Source: Fictibacillus solisalsi (GTDB lineage Bacteria > Bacillota > Bacilli > Bacillales > Fictibacillaceae). Taken from it: a DNA stretch of 64,000 bases. The stretch lies in assembly GCF_900103485.1 (NCBI RefSeq), contig NZ_FNHW01000006.1:62001-126000 (forward strand), in the 5' to 3' direction. Positions 26,505 to 34,434 of this stretch are shown here, in pieces. How positions within the stretch are numbered: the first letter of the stretch is position 1; each line of letters opens with the position of its first letter. The position numbers and the translations under genes were made by a program. Under the pieces are notes generated by a model that did no database searches, had not been told where the DNA came from, and saw nothing but the letters and a program-made list of their open reading frames with translations.

Positions 26505-27506
26505 GTGGTAATTACATTGTCCATTTTAGTTGTTGTGTTAGCGGTGCTTTGCATTTTTCTTTTTAAACGGCAAACGGATGCTAAAGCTCATCATCAAAAA
26601 CAATTGAAAAAGATCAAAAGAGAAAAGATAACGGAGATCGAAGAAATACAGCTTCAGACGGCAGCCACGCTGGAAATCACTGAGGAAAAGCTTCTGCAGG
26701 AGAAAAACAGGGAATTGGCGAAGGCGGCGGAAGAGCAAGTAGCCCTAAGGCAAACGTTTGAAGAAAAGCTGCTGCAAAAAAACAACTATATCAATCATTT
26801 GCTGCGTTATAAACGGGATAAAGGCGAGATTCTCACTCATACGTTTCTCGGCATGGTGAAGGAGGAATTTGTGGAGAAGGGTATGCTGGATTATGATGAT
26901 ATGATGATCATGGGAAATGTGTTTATACCGCATGCCACACATACAACGATGGAAGAATTCAACTCCCGTCAAATTGATCATTTGGTTTTGATGAGAACAG
27001 GCATCTATATGATCGAGACCAAATACTGGGCAGGAGATGTTTTGCATGGCATTTCCAAAAGAACCGCCAAAGAGTTTTCTTTTATAGTGGACAAATTGTT
27101 TGGAGATATAAAAGAAACGGATGAACGCACGATTGTTGTAAAAGGGATGAGTGATACTGACTCTGCTTCTGAAAAAGAAAGCACCTTAAAGATCACACGA
27201 TACGGGGATGGAAATCCGGATCAGCAAGTGAAAATGACGGCCGGCAGCCTGTATCACTTTTTAAACCATGAAAACTTACCATGCCAGTGGGTGCAGGGAA
27301 TTCTATATTTCGGCTATCCGCAGGATCAAAACAACCGATTAACCAGTTTTGTAACGAATACAGGGGATAGAAATCCTCCATTTATCAGCTCTCAGGAAGA
27401 GTTAAAGGGATATTTGGAACAACAGGCAAATAAAGAGCCGATCTATACCAAGAGTGACTTAAAGAAAATCAAAGAATTGTTACTGAGCCTGAATGTGGTT
27501 TCATAG
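26505..27506 (+). CDS. Membrane-anchored coiled-coil NERD-domain protein
   Basis: A 333-residue protein. One N-terminal membrane segment (residues 2-20) is followed by a Lys/Glu/Gln coiled coil (about 30-105) and a NERD domain (about 115-235) with the core QIDHLVLMRTGIYMIETKYWAG, in which Asp, Glu and Lys match the nuclease-like D-ExK pattern. NERD (nuclease-related) proteins are poorly characterised and may process DNA. The start is GTG, with AAGGAG 9 bases upstream. Transcribed alone. Confidence 0.75.
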   Translation: MVITLSILVVVLAVLCIFLFKRQTDAKAHHQKQLKKIKREKITEIEEIQLQTAATLEITEEKLLQEKNRELAKAAEEQVALRQTFEEKLLQKNNYINHLLRYKRDKGEILTHTFLGMVKEEFVEKGMLDYDDMMIMGNVFIPHATHTTMEEFNSRQIDHLVLMRTGIYMIETKYWAGDVLHGISKRTAKEFSFIVDKLFGDIKETDERTIVVKGMSDTDSASEKESTLKITRYGDGNPDQQVKMTAGSLYHFLNHENLPCQWVQGILYFGYPQDQNNRLTSFVTNTGDRNPPFISSQEELKGYLEQQANKEPIYTKSDLKKIKELLLSLNVVS

Positions 27507-27571
27507 TAAAAAAATCCTGGCAAAGGTTAAAGTATAACGGACTCTTTCACTGCCATTTCCAAATCATATGG

Positions 27572-27650
27572 TATACTGTTACTATCCTGTGAAGATTACA
27601 CGTTTTATTACTTGTAAAAAGCCCTGCTCCCATTTGGTGCGGGGCTTTTT
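27572..27650 (+). ncRNA. Possible small transcript upstream of csp
   Basis: An extended -10 candidate, TATACT (27572-27577), is followed by a strong terminator: stem AAAAGCCCTGC / GCGGGGCTTTT at 27617-27650. No frame or ribosome site lies between, so a transcript of about 65 bases is possible. The -35 is weak, and the hairpin could simply terminate the NERD gene. Confidence 0.3.
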
Positions 27651-27672
27651 GCATCGTTTTGGATTTATCCAT

Positions 27673-27706
27673 AAAAAAACAGGCTCCTGATGATCAAGAG
27701 CCTGTT
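27673..27706 (-). terminator. Terminator of the cold shock gene
   Basis: Reverse-strand stem AACAGGCTC / GAGCCTGTT followed by seven Ts, 11 bases past the csp stop. Confidence 0.92.
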
Positions 27707-27716
27707 TAAATACAAT

Positions 27717-27917
27717 TTATGCTTTTTGAACGTTAGCAGCTTGAGCCCCGCGAGCACCTTGCTCAACGTCAAATGTTACTTTTTGGCCTTCGTCTAAAGA
27801 TTTGAATCCTTCAGATTGAATAGCAGAGAAATGTACGAATACATCGTCTCCTTCTTCGCGCTCGATGAATCCGAAACCTTTTTCTGCGTTAAACCATTTA
27901 ACTGTACCTGTTTCCAT
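27717..27917 (-). CDS. Cold shock protein (CspA/CspB family)
   Basis: A 66-residue single OB-fold RNA chaperone with both RNA-binding motifs, KGFGFI (RNP1) and VFVHF (RNP2), plus GTVKWFN at the N-terminus. It melts RNA structure at low temperature and in fast growth. AGGAGG precedes the ATG. The 5' side up to about 28000 is free of genes and may include the structured leader common to csp mRNAs. Confidence 0.96.
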   Translation of the reverse strand: METGTVKWFNAEKGFGFIEREEGDDVFVHFSAIQSEGFKSLDEGQKVTFDVEQGARGAQAANVQKA

Positions 27918-28112
27918 GTATGTTGCCTCCTAGTGCGTTCCCACACAAATGTATTACTATCCCTGCTCAAAGTATTAAATTTTCTACACCGAACAAAAAT
28001 AATCTATAGTCATCATACCAATAATCGGAAGCTAATGCAAATCAAACTGAATTTCTCACTTGATGATATAAAAGGAGCCATATCAGATTTGAGCTGAATA
28101 TGGTTCACGAGA

Positions 28113-28616
28113 TTAGAACATGAACTCATAATAGGGCTCTTCTTTTTTTGTGTCTTCACACCAAAGTGTTCCTTTCTGTGTAAAGCCGGCTTTTTCTAAA
28201 ACGGTGAACGAACCTTTATTCAGTGGATCTGCCGTGGCATATACACAGCGGGCACTTTTATTTTGTTTGGCCAGCTCCATACACGCCCTTGCGGCTTCGG
28301 TGGCATAGCCTTTACCCCAGCTCGTTTTGTTAAAGTGGTAGATCAATTCAATCTTCTCTAACCCATCATGGATATTAAACCCTGCTGCACCAATGATTCT
28401 GTTGGTGTCTTTTTGTTGAACTGCATAAACCGATAATCCATATTTATGATGCAGCTTACGGTAGCCCTCAATGATTTTTGGGAGCAAGTCATCAGGACTT
28501 GCCCCGTTACAGTGCACCATCACTTCATCATCTCCCCAGAAGAGACGGGTATCCTCCAAGTACGTGAGATCAAATACATGTAAAACCAGACGGTTGGTTT
28601 CATAGACGATAGCCAA
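28113..28616 (-). CDS. GNAT-family N-acetyltransferase
   Basis: A 167-residue acetyltransferase of the RimJ/RimL-like group. It shows the strand IIGAAGFN, the acetyl-CoA pyrophosphate loop WGKGYATEAAR (about residues 103-113) and the C-terminal NKGSFTVLEKAGFTQKG. The substrate is unknown. The start is TTG at 28616, with GAAGGGA 10 bases upstream. A weak hairpin at 28076-28105 follows the gene. Confidence 0.85.
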   Translation of the reverse strand: MAIVYETNRLVLHVFDLTYLEDTRLFWGDDEVMVHCNGASPDDLLPKIIEGYRKLHHKYGLSVYAVQQKDTNRIIGAAGFNIHDGLEKIELIYHFNKTSWGKGYATEAARACMELAKQNKSARCVYATADPLNKGSFTVLEKAGFTQKGTLWCEDTKKEEPYYEFMF

Positions 28617-28713
28617 AGAGTGTTAGTCCCTTCAAGTGGTTTATCCAAATTGTACCATATTAATAGTTCTGCTTGGCCATAAAAAAGCTACTTCCAAAAG
28701 GAAGTAGCCTGAT

Positions 28714-30276
28714 TTATCGATTCTCTTTCAAAGGGCTAACTTTAATGTTCTGAAAAGTCGTTTTCCCGCCATCAGAAAACAACGAAACCCCTTCATCTTG
28801 AAACCTAGGATAAACCAAATTCGAATGTACCGTTTTCCCATCATCCATAAACACTTCGATACTTGTTTTATCCACTAATACCTTCATATGAACCTTATTC
28901 TTGGCTGTATCAGAGGGTGCCTTGCTCTCGGTAAACTTGTTCTCTTTATCGGGATGGTCTGTAAATGACCGATTCACATAAGAATACTGATCTGCCGCAT
29001 TAATTCCCACAACGATGTGACGCTTCTTATCATCTGATTCACGAAGTCTCAGGCCAATATTCTTGGCCTCGTTCCAGCTGATATCGGTCTCAAGCTGATA
29101 GACATCTGCTTTCATATCCAGTGTTTTAGAGCCGTCCACTTCAATTTTTTCATAGGTTTTTGTTCTGCCTTTTAAATCTTCCAATGCTTTCACAGGCTGG
29201 GAGGCCAAATAACAGGCACCGCCATCTCCGGTTTTAAGCTTGATCTCACGGGTAACTGAATCCATGCCGTTAAAGCCTTCTTTTCGGGTTGGGGTGTTAT
29301 GCGGATATGTCCAGTTGTTCATCCAGGCAAACGCATAACGCTTTTCGTATGGATCGCTCGCTGCTCCGTCTTCAAATGTCACGCCGCCGTACCAATCAAA
29401 GCCGTGGTCAAGCCATTGCGGTTTTTCCTGATCGGGAATAAAGGTGTTTCCGTCAAAGCTGCCGGTCCAGTAGGCGTACGTGTTCGGTTCGCCAATAACG
29501 GAGCCATTGGCACTGAAGCCAAGAACCCATTTCATTGTTCCGTCATCAGCACGCATCATATAAAGGTCGGGACACTCAAGCACTCCGAGATTCTCGGTGG
29601 AAAAGCCGCTCGTATACTTCCAGTCCTTTAGGTTGCTTGATTCGTAAAAACCGATTTTGTTTCCTTCAGCCATCGTCATGACCCACTTGTTGTGCTGTTC
29701 GTTCCAGATGATTTTCGGATCACGAAAATCCTTCGTGCCAGGGTTATTCATGACCGGTTTATCGCTGTAGGATGTAAAGGTTTTTCCGTTGTCTTTGCTG
29801 TACCAGAGAAACTGCTCCTGCCTGCCGCCGTTTTTTGAAGGCTGGGTAAGGATAGCGATCCAGGTATTTTTGCCGAAGCCGGCCGTGTTTTTCTTATCGA
29901 TGACGACCGATCCGGACCAAGGATCTCCATTCTTGTTCGTGTATTTGGGGATGGCCACGCCTTCGTCCTTCCAGTGGACGAGATCCTCCGAGACGGCATG
30001 GCGCCATTCCGTTCCGTTGCCTTTCGGATAGTCCTTGTTATAGAGATAGTAATAGTGATATTTGCCGTTCACGTAAATCGGCCGCTGCGGATCATTTTTC
30101 CAATGGTCCGGTGCAGTGAAATGGTACGCTGCCCTGTAGGATTGCTCGTTTACCTTTTTCCTTGGCGGATTGTCGGCTGGCTGCTGTATAAACGAATAAT
30201 AATAAAGTCTCAGAAGACTGAGCACCACAAGAGCGATAACTATCCACAACAGTTTTTTATTAGTTATGGTCTTCAT
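28714..30276 (-). CDS. levB: Glycoside hydrolase family 32 endolevanase (LevB-like)
   Basis: A 520-residue GH32 enzyme with the five-blade propeller motifs: HWKNDPQRP (nucleophile Asp), FRDPK (transition-state Asp) and LECPDLY (acid/base Glu), plus a C-terminal beta-sandwich ending in VFMDDGKTVHSNLVYPRF. It follows B. subtilis LevB throughout. A signal-anchor-like hydrophobic segment at the N-terminus suggests secretion or membrane tethering. It cuts levan into short fructans. The ATG at 30276 fits the GGAAGGTGA site; ATG 30297 does not. It lies directly downstream of sacB in the same direction, so maker and degrader of levan are paired. Confidence 0.92.
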   Translation of the reverse strand: MKTITNKKLLWIVIALVVLSLLRLYYYSFIQQPADNPPRKKVNEQSYRAAYHFTAPDHWKNDPQRPIYVNGKYHYYYLYNKDYPKGNGTEWRHAVSEDLVHWKDEGVAIPKYTNKNGDPWSGSVVIDKKNTAGFGKNTWIAILTQPSKNGGRQEQFLWYSKDNGKTFTSYSDKPVMNNPGTKDFRDPKIIWNEQHNKWVMTMAEGNKIGFYESSNLKDWKYTSGFSTENLGVLECPDLYMMRADDGTMKWVLGFSANGSVIGEPNTYAYWTGSFDGNTFIPDQEKPQWLDHGFDWYGGVTFEDGAASDPYEKRYAFAWMNNWTYPHNTPTRKEGFNGMDSVTREIKLKTGDGGACYLASQPVKALEDLKGRTKTYEKIEVDGSKTLDMKADVYQLETDISWNEAKNIGLRLRESDDKKRHIVVGINAADQYSYVNRSFTDHPDKENKFTESKAPSDTAKNKVHMKVLVDKTSIEVFMDDGKTVHSNLVYPRFQDEGVSLFSDGGKTTFQNIKVSPLKENR

Positions 30277-30302
30277 ATCATTCACCTTCCTTCCCATGAA
30301 AT

Positions 30303-30340
30303 GAAAAAAGAAAATGCCGAAGTGCTGGCATTTTCTTTTT
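30303..30340 (-). terminator. Terminator between sacB and levB
   Basis: Reverse-strand stem GAAAATGCC / GGCATTTTC followed by six Ts, 10 bases after the sacB stop. Partial read-through could set a lower level of levB. Confidence 0.88.
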
Positions 30341-30349
30341 CGTGGTCGT

Positions 30350-31807
30350 TTAATCCGTCAGTTGCCCCTGGTTCAGGATGCTGTCTTTGACAACAGAGGT
30401 ATGCGGTCCTTTGATGTTCAGCTTGAAGCTTGGCGCAAAGGTGGACTTGTGATCCTCAAAGAACCCACGGTTGGTCATGTAGCTTGTGACTACGGCGTTG
30501 TCGCTGTTCTTCTGAGGAATAACATAATGGGCATAGTTCCATGTAATATCATTTGGATCAAGGTCTTGGTGAAGGACTATTCCTGTTTTGTTTAACGGCT
30601 TGAAGGGGCCGTCCAGGGAGTTGGCAACATATCCAAGCATGTAAATGTCTTTATTATCGATGCCGTCAATGGTCATTTTGGATCCGCGTGTGCTTGTAAA
30701 GAGATACCATTTGCCGTCTTTTTCAAATACGTTGGCACGTTCAATTTCATCGGTTACGGTGTTGGAAACGATCAATGGTTTCATAACTTTTTTCAACGTG
30801 TAATCGTCATTGATTTCAATGATTCCGATAGCGCCGTTTGCTTTTTCGGCTTCCTCTTTTTTCGGGCTTTGAAGCAGTTTGTTCTTTTCGTCCTGGAAGA
30901 AGGCATTGCTGTTGCCGTAGTAGGCCTGGTTGTAAAGCTGATTTTCACCCTGATAGCCTGTTTCGGTGCCGGTATTGGCTTCAAAAACAAGGTATTTATG
31001 GCCATTGTCTTCTACATAGTGCGGATCTCTTAGCGTGTGGTTGTCGTTGTAGTCACCGCCCCCAAAGGCCTTTTCCACCGTTTGGTACATTTTACTGTCT
31101 CCGCCCTCAAAGATGGACTTGTAGTCTTCCACGCCATCGATGTTTAAGGTGCTGCTGTCTTTTTCAGACACGTTAACTTGTGCGGTGGTCAGTGTTTGTT
31201 TGCCGTAATGCTTCGATTCAGGTGTGAACGGCTCACGATTGGTATAGAACAAGCGGATCTTGCCATCAGATGTGAACGTGGCAGAGCCGGACCATTCTTC
31301 GGACTGATACTTTAAGTAACGATCGTTCGCTTCATACTTATCGTTGTCATCAAACACTCGGCCGGCATTTTTCCAGGCATCAATGGAGTTGTCGCCTGCT
31401 TTTTTATAGAACATGTAGATGAACGTGTCATTGGCGTTCTTTGGGTCACCGGCAAGTCCGAATACGATGTTGTAACCTTTGTAGTTCGCCACGGTTCCGT
31501 CAGCGTTTTGCAGCGGCCACGTATCCCACACATCCATTTTGATCAGGTTGCCGTCTTTGTCATACTTTTTGGCAGAAGGGATGTTCTTGATGGAAGATGC
31601 ATCGAATTTTGGAACTTCGAAGTTGGCATCTCCATGCTGGGAGATCATGTCTTTCATGTCGGAGCGGGTAATCTGCGATGTTCCATACGTTTCCTTGTAG
31701 TCTTTTGTTGCAGTTTCCGCAAAAGCCTCTGGCCCGCCTGCTCCAAAAAGGATAGCGGCGCCCAACGATACGGCTGAAGCCTTTACGGCCAGCTTTTGAA
31801 ATCTCAT
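30350..31807 (-). CDS. sacB: Levansucrase
   Basis: A 485-residue GH68 enzyme that makes levan from sucrose outside the cell. A Sec signal peptide covers residues 1 to about 30 (cleavage after EAFA). The catalytic triad is recognisable: nucleophile Asp in VWDTWPLQ, stabiliser Asp in LRDPHYV and acid/base Glu in DEIERANV. A metal-site-like DNDKYEANDR region is also present. Length matches B. subtilis SacB (473). AGGAGG precedes the ATG. No SacY-type RAT leader is apparent; the promoter instead has tandem sites fitting an AraC-type activator. Confidence 0.95.
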   Translation of the reverse strand: MRFQKLAVKASAVSLGAAILFGAGGPEAFAETATKDYKETYGTSQITRSDMKDMISQHGDANFEVPKFDASSIKNIPSAKKYDKDGNLIKMDVWDTWPLQNADGTVANYKGYNIVFGLAGDPKNANDTFIYMFYKKAGDNSIDAWKNAGRVFDDNDKYEANDRYLKYQSEEWSGSATFTSDGKIRLFYTNREPFTPESKHYGKQTLTTAQVNVSEKDSSTLNIDGVEDYKSIFEGGDSKMYQTVEKAFGGGDYNDNHTLRDPHYVEDNGHKYLVFEANTGTETGYQGENQLYNQAYYGNSNAFFQDEKNKLLQSPKKEEAEKANGAIGIIEINDDYTLKKVMKPLIVSNTVTDEIERANVFEKDGKWYLFTSTRGSKMTIDGIDNKDIYMLGYVANSLDGPFKPLNKTGIVLHQDLDPNDITWNYAHYVIPQKNSDNAVVTSYMTNRGFFEDHKSTFAPSFKLNIKGPHTSVVKDSILNQGQLTD

Positions 31808-31886
31808 TTTGTTTCCTCCTATAATGTTTTTTGCGGTATACCTGTCATAACCGTGCGGCAGGTGTAACTTGTTTATTACACAATGA

Positions 31887-31953
31887 ATTATAGGGCAGGG
31901 GGGTCAGGCTTGGATATGGCACATATTGATAAGGATTTCGTCTTATATTGATA
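31887..31953 (-). promoter_or_regulatory. sacB promoter with 22-bp-spaced direct repeats
   Basis: On the reverse strand a consensus -10, TATAAT (31892-31887), has no good -35, which suggests need for an activator. Just upstream, TATCAATAT occurs twice (31953-31945 and 31931-31923), exactly 22 bp apart (two helical turns), each with TCCT next to it on its upstream side. Two same-face sites abutting the -35 are typical for AraC-type response regulators such as the one at 33283-34434. Confidence 0.6.
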
Positions 31954-31971
31954 TAGGAAAACCAAGTGAAT

Positions 31972-31996
31972 CAAAAAAAGCCCCCTTTGGAGGCTT
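31972..31996 (-). terminator. Terminator of the HK-RR-SBP operon
   Basis: Reverse-strand stem AAGCCTCC / GGGGGCTT followed by seven Ts, starting 7 bases after the solute-binding protein stop. Confidence 0.9.
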
Positions 31997-32002
31997 AAAC
32001 CG

Positions 32003-33286
32003 TTATTGCGATATCGAACGTTCCCAGGATTTCTGGAATTCATGAAGCAGCTGCTCCCGAGTCAGCTTTTTTCCTACATACATTTTCATGGCGGCGCCAA
32101 ATTCATCCCGTACGCCGACAGGAAATTGAAACCAGTTGGAAGAGAGGATTTTTCCTTCCTTATAATGCTGCATGATTTCGGCAGCCAGCGGACCGGGATC
32201 AGCAGGCTTAATCGTTCTAAAGGCAGGAATGAACTTGAACTTTTCCGTCATATAGGCTTTCCCCTTGGAGGATGAAACCATCCAGTTCAAGAATTTTTTG
32301 GCTTCCTTTTTCTCTTGGGGCGTGGCCTGTTGGTTAACCACCCAATAGTTTGGAACACTCACCACGATGGCGTCATTGGAAGGTTCTTCATTAATCGGAA
32401 CGGGCATCAGGCCGAGCTTCATGCCGGGTGCCAGCTCATTAATCATTGGCTGAATCCAGTTTCCCTGAAGAATAATGGCCGCTTTTCCATTGGCGAAACT
32501 GTTCACTTCTGCTGTATAGTCGGTGGTCAGCGGGTTTGCCGTACCGTATTTCAAGGTAAGGTCCAGGAAATCCAGCAAATCATTAAATTTTGGATTCTTG
32601 TCAATACGTGCGGTTCCATTATTCAAACGTTGGATAAAAGTGGCCGGGTCATTCTGCATGGCAAACGCGATATTCAACAGGTGGACACCCAGCTTCCAGT
32701 CTTCATAATAACCGGTCGCAAACGGAGTAATGCCCGCTTTTTTCAATTTTTGCGCGGCAGCTGTTAGTTCACTCAATGTTCCAGGCTCCCGGGTAATGCC
32801 GGCTTTGCGGAATAACTCCTTATTGTAAATCAGTCCGTAGCCCTCGAGGTTCATCGGCATTCCGTAGATTTTTCCGTTCAATTTGATGGGGTTCAAAGCA
32901 TCACCATAGGCATCCTTTACCCAGGGCTGATCGGATAAATTCTCCATGTATTTTCTCCACAGCTTTGCATTTTCGAATCCGGTGTTGGTAAAAATGTCAG
33001 GTGCTTTGCCGCTGGCCATCTCTGCTTTCAGATCAGATAAGGTATCTGCTGCACCGCCTACCGTATGAATCACGATCTTCACATTTGGATTTTTCTTTTC
33101 ATAAGCCTTGGCCATTTCCTCAAACTGCGTGGAAATTTCCACCTTCGGATTTCGAATCGTCAAGGTGACGTCGGGCTTTGAGGATGTTTGCTTTTTCGTT
33201 TCCCTGTCGTCCGGGCTCTGGCAACCCGTGAGCGTCAGGCTGATCACACCGGTTAACAGGATCAAAGAAGGTTTTCTCATCTTCAT
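32003..33286 (-). CDS. Sugar-binding lipoprotein (ABC-type solute-binding protein), permease-less
   Basis: A 427-residue extracellular solute-binding protein of the family 1 (MalE-like) type. A lipoprotein signal ends in LTGC (Cys-21), so it is anchored outside the membrane. Fold landmarks are PDIFTNTGFENAKLW, YGMPMNLEGYGLIYNKELF and AIILQGNWIQP. Its ATG overlaps the response regulator stop by 4 bases, so it is translated with the kinase and regulator. No ABC permease or ATPase gene lies nearby. A role as extracellular ligand presenter for the histidine kinase is inferred; capture of fructo-oligosaccharide for a distant permease is the alternative. Confidence 0.88.
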   Translation of the reverse strand: MKMRKPSLILLTGVISLTLTGCQSPDDRETKKQTSSKPDVTLTIRNPKVEISTQFEEMAKAYEKKNPNVKIVIHTVGGAADTLSDLKAEMASGKAPDIFTNTGFENAKLWRKYMENLSDQPWVKDAYGDALNPIKLNGKIYGMPMNLEGYGLIYNKELFRKAGITREPGTLSELTAAAQKLKKAGITPFATGYYEDWKLGVHLLNIAFAMQNDPATFIQRLNNGTARIDKNPKFNDLLDFLDLTLKYGTANPLTTDYTAEVNSFANGKAAIILQGNWIQPMINELAPGMKLGLMPVPINEEPSNDAIVVSVPNYWVVNQQATPQEKKEAKKFLNWMVSSSKGKAYMTEKFKFIPAFRTIKPADPGPLAAEIMQHYKEGKILSSNWFQFPVGVRDEFGAAMKMYVGKKLTREQLLHEFQKSWERSISQ

Positions 33287-34434
33287 TCTACTCCTGTCTT
33301 TCGCCTGTTCCGGTACTCGAACGGCGTGACACCGACAACCTTTTTGAACAGTTTGGAAAAGTATTTTTCATCCTGATACCCAAGCATGGATGAAATGGAG
33401 TAGATGCTTTCGTCCGTTTCCCTCAGCCAGTATTTGGCCTGATCCGTTTTTAATCGGGCCAGGTACTTGGACAGGGTCATGCCGGTTTCCTGCTTAAACT
33501 TTCTAGAGATATGTTCGCGGCTGAAAAAGAAACGGTTTGCGAGCTTCTCCAGCGTAATGTCTTCCATATAATAATGGTCCACGTAGGAAATGATGTCCTG
33601 CATGCGGCGGGCGGCTTCCAAATCATCAAGCCGCTGGATGGACCGGAAATTCTGTTCCTCCATTTCTTTTTGCAGTTTTGAGAAAAGCAGGGGGAGGTGG
33701 TCCAATGATTTGATTATACCGCTTACCAGCCGGACGGGTATGTCCAGGTGATGGACAAGCCATTCCTCTGCTGCGAGCCACTCTCCGGGCACTGTGATCA
33801 CCAATCCGGAATTGTGCTGATGCTGTAGCTTGAAAGCATAGCCGAGCCGGCGCTCCAAAAGGTAATCAGCCAGGTCATGAAGGTGAGCGTCAGGCTGATG
33901 CATCTGATAGAACGACAGAAGAGTCACCTCATAGGTTTCCGCTTCAGGAAGGTATGGTGCTGCCAATTCCAGGTCGGCCGGTTCACCTTGACAAGCTGCA
34001 GTGATCACCTGGTTAAGCCGGAGCCGTTTGGCATCTTCAGTGAAAAGAAGCTTCTGTTGTTCTTCTTTCCAGGCGTTGGCCGCCTTTTCAAGAGTGGCGT
34101 TAAAAGCCTCTTCTTCAATCGGCTTCAGCAAATAATCAAAGCTGTTGTTCTGGATGGCTTTTCGCATAAACGCATAATCGTCATACCCGGTGATCATCAC
34201 TACTTTCCCGGGATAGGAAATGCTGTTCAGCCATTCGATGAGCTCAATCCCGTTCATACCGGGCATTTTGATGTCAGTAAAGATCAATTCCGGCTCAGAT
34301 GTCTCAATGATTTGCCGGGCATCATCTCCATTGCTTGCTTCTAATAGCTGAGTCACTCCATGGGCGTCCCATTGTCCCAGGTGGCGGATTATATCCCGTA
34401 CATTAAATTCATCATCAGCGATTAAAACTTTCAT
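33283..34434 (-). CDS. AraC-type response regulator (YesN-like)
   Basis: A 383-residue regulator. The receiver domain (1 to about 120) has the acidic pair DDE, phospho-acceptor Asp in LIFTDIKMPGMNG and Lys in LLKPIEEE. A middle linker follows, then a C-terminal AraC double HTH (about 285-378; KLANRFFFSREHISRKFKQETG and MLGYQDEKYFSKLFKKVVGVTPFEYR). The ATG at 34434 follows AAAGGAGG by 6 bases. It overlaps the kinase gene end by 20 bases. Probable activator of sacB/levB by location and by the tandem sites at 31923-31953; binding is inferred. Confidence 0.9.
   Translation of the reverse strand: MKVLIADDEFNVRDIIRHLGQWDAHGVTQLLEASNGDDARQIIETSEPELIFTDIKMPGMNGIELIEWLNSISYPGKVVMITGYDDYAFMRKAIQNNSFDYLLKPIEEEAFNATLEKAANAWKEEQQKLLFTEDAKRLRLNQVITAACQGEPADLELAAPYLPEAETYEVTLLSFYQMHQPDAHLHDLADYLLERRLGYAFKLQHQHNSGLVITVPGEWLAAEEWLVHHLDIPVRLVSGIIKSLDHLPLLFSKLQKEMEEQNFRSIQRLDDLEAARRMQDIISYVDHYYMEDITLEKLANRFFFSREHISRKFKQETGMTLSKYLARLKTDQAKYWLRETDESIYSISSMLGYQDEKYFSKLFKKVVGVTPFEYRNRRKTGVE

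Noticed and set aside
31808-31886. SacY-type RAT antiterminator in the sacB leader
   Set aside because: Only a weak ACCTG/CAGGT stem is present; there is no terminator with T run between promoter and gene.
32003-33286. Assignment as part of a complete sugar ABC importer
   Set aside because: No permease or ATPase genes adjoin; the gene overlaps a two-component regulator instead.
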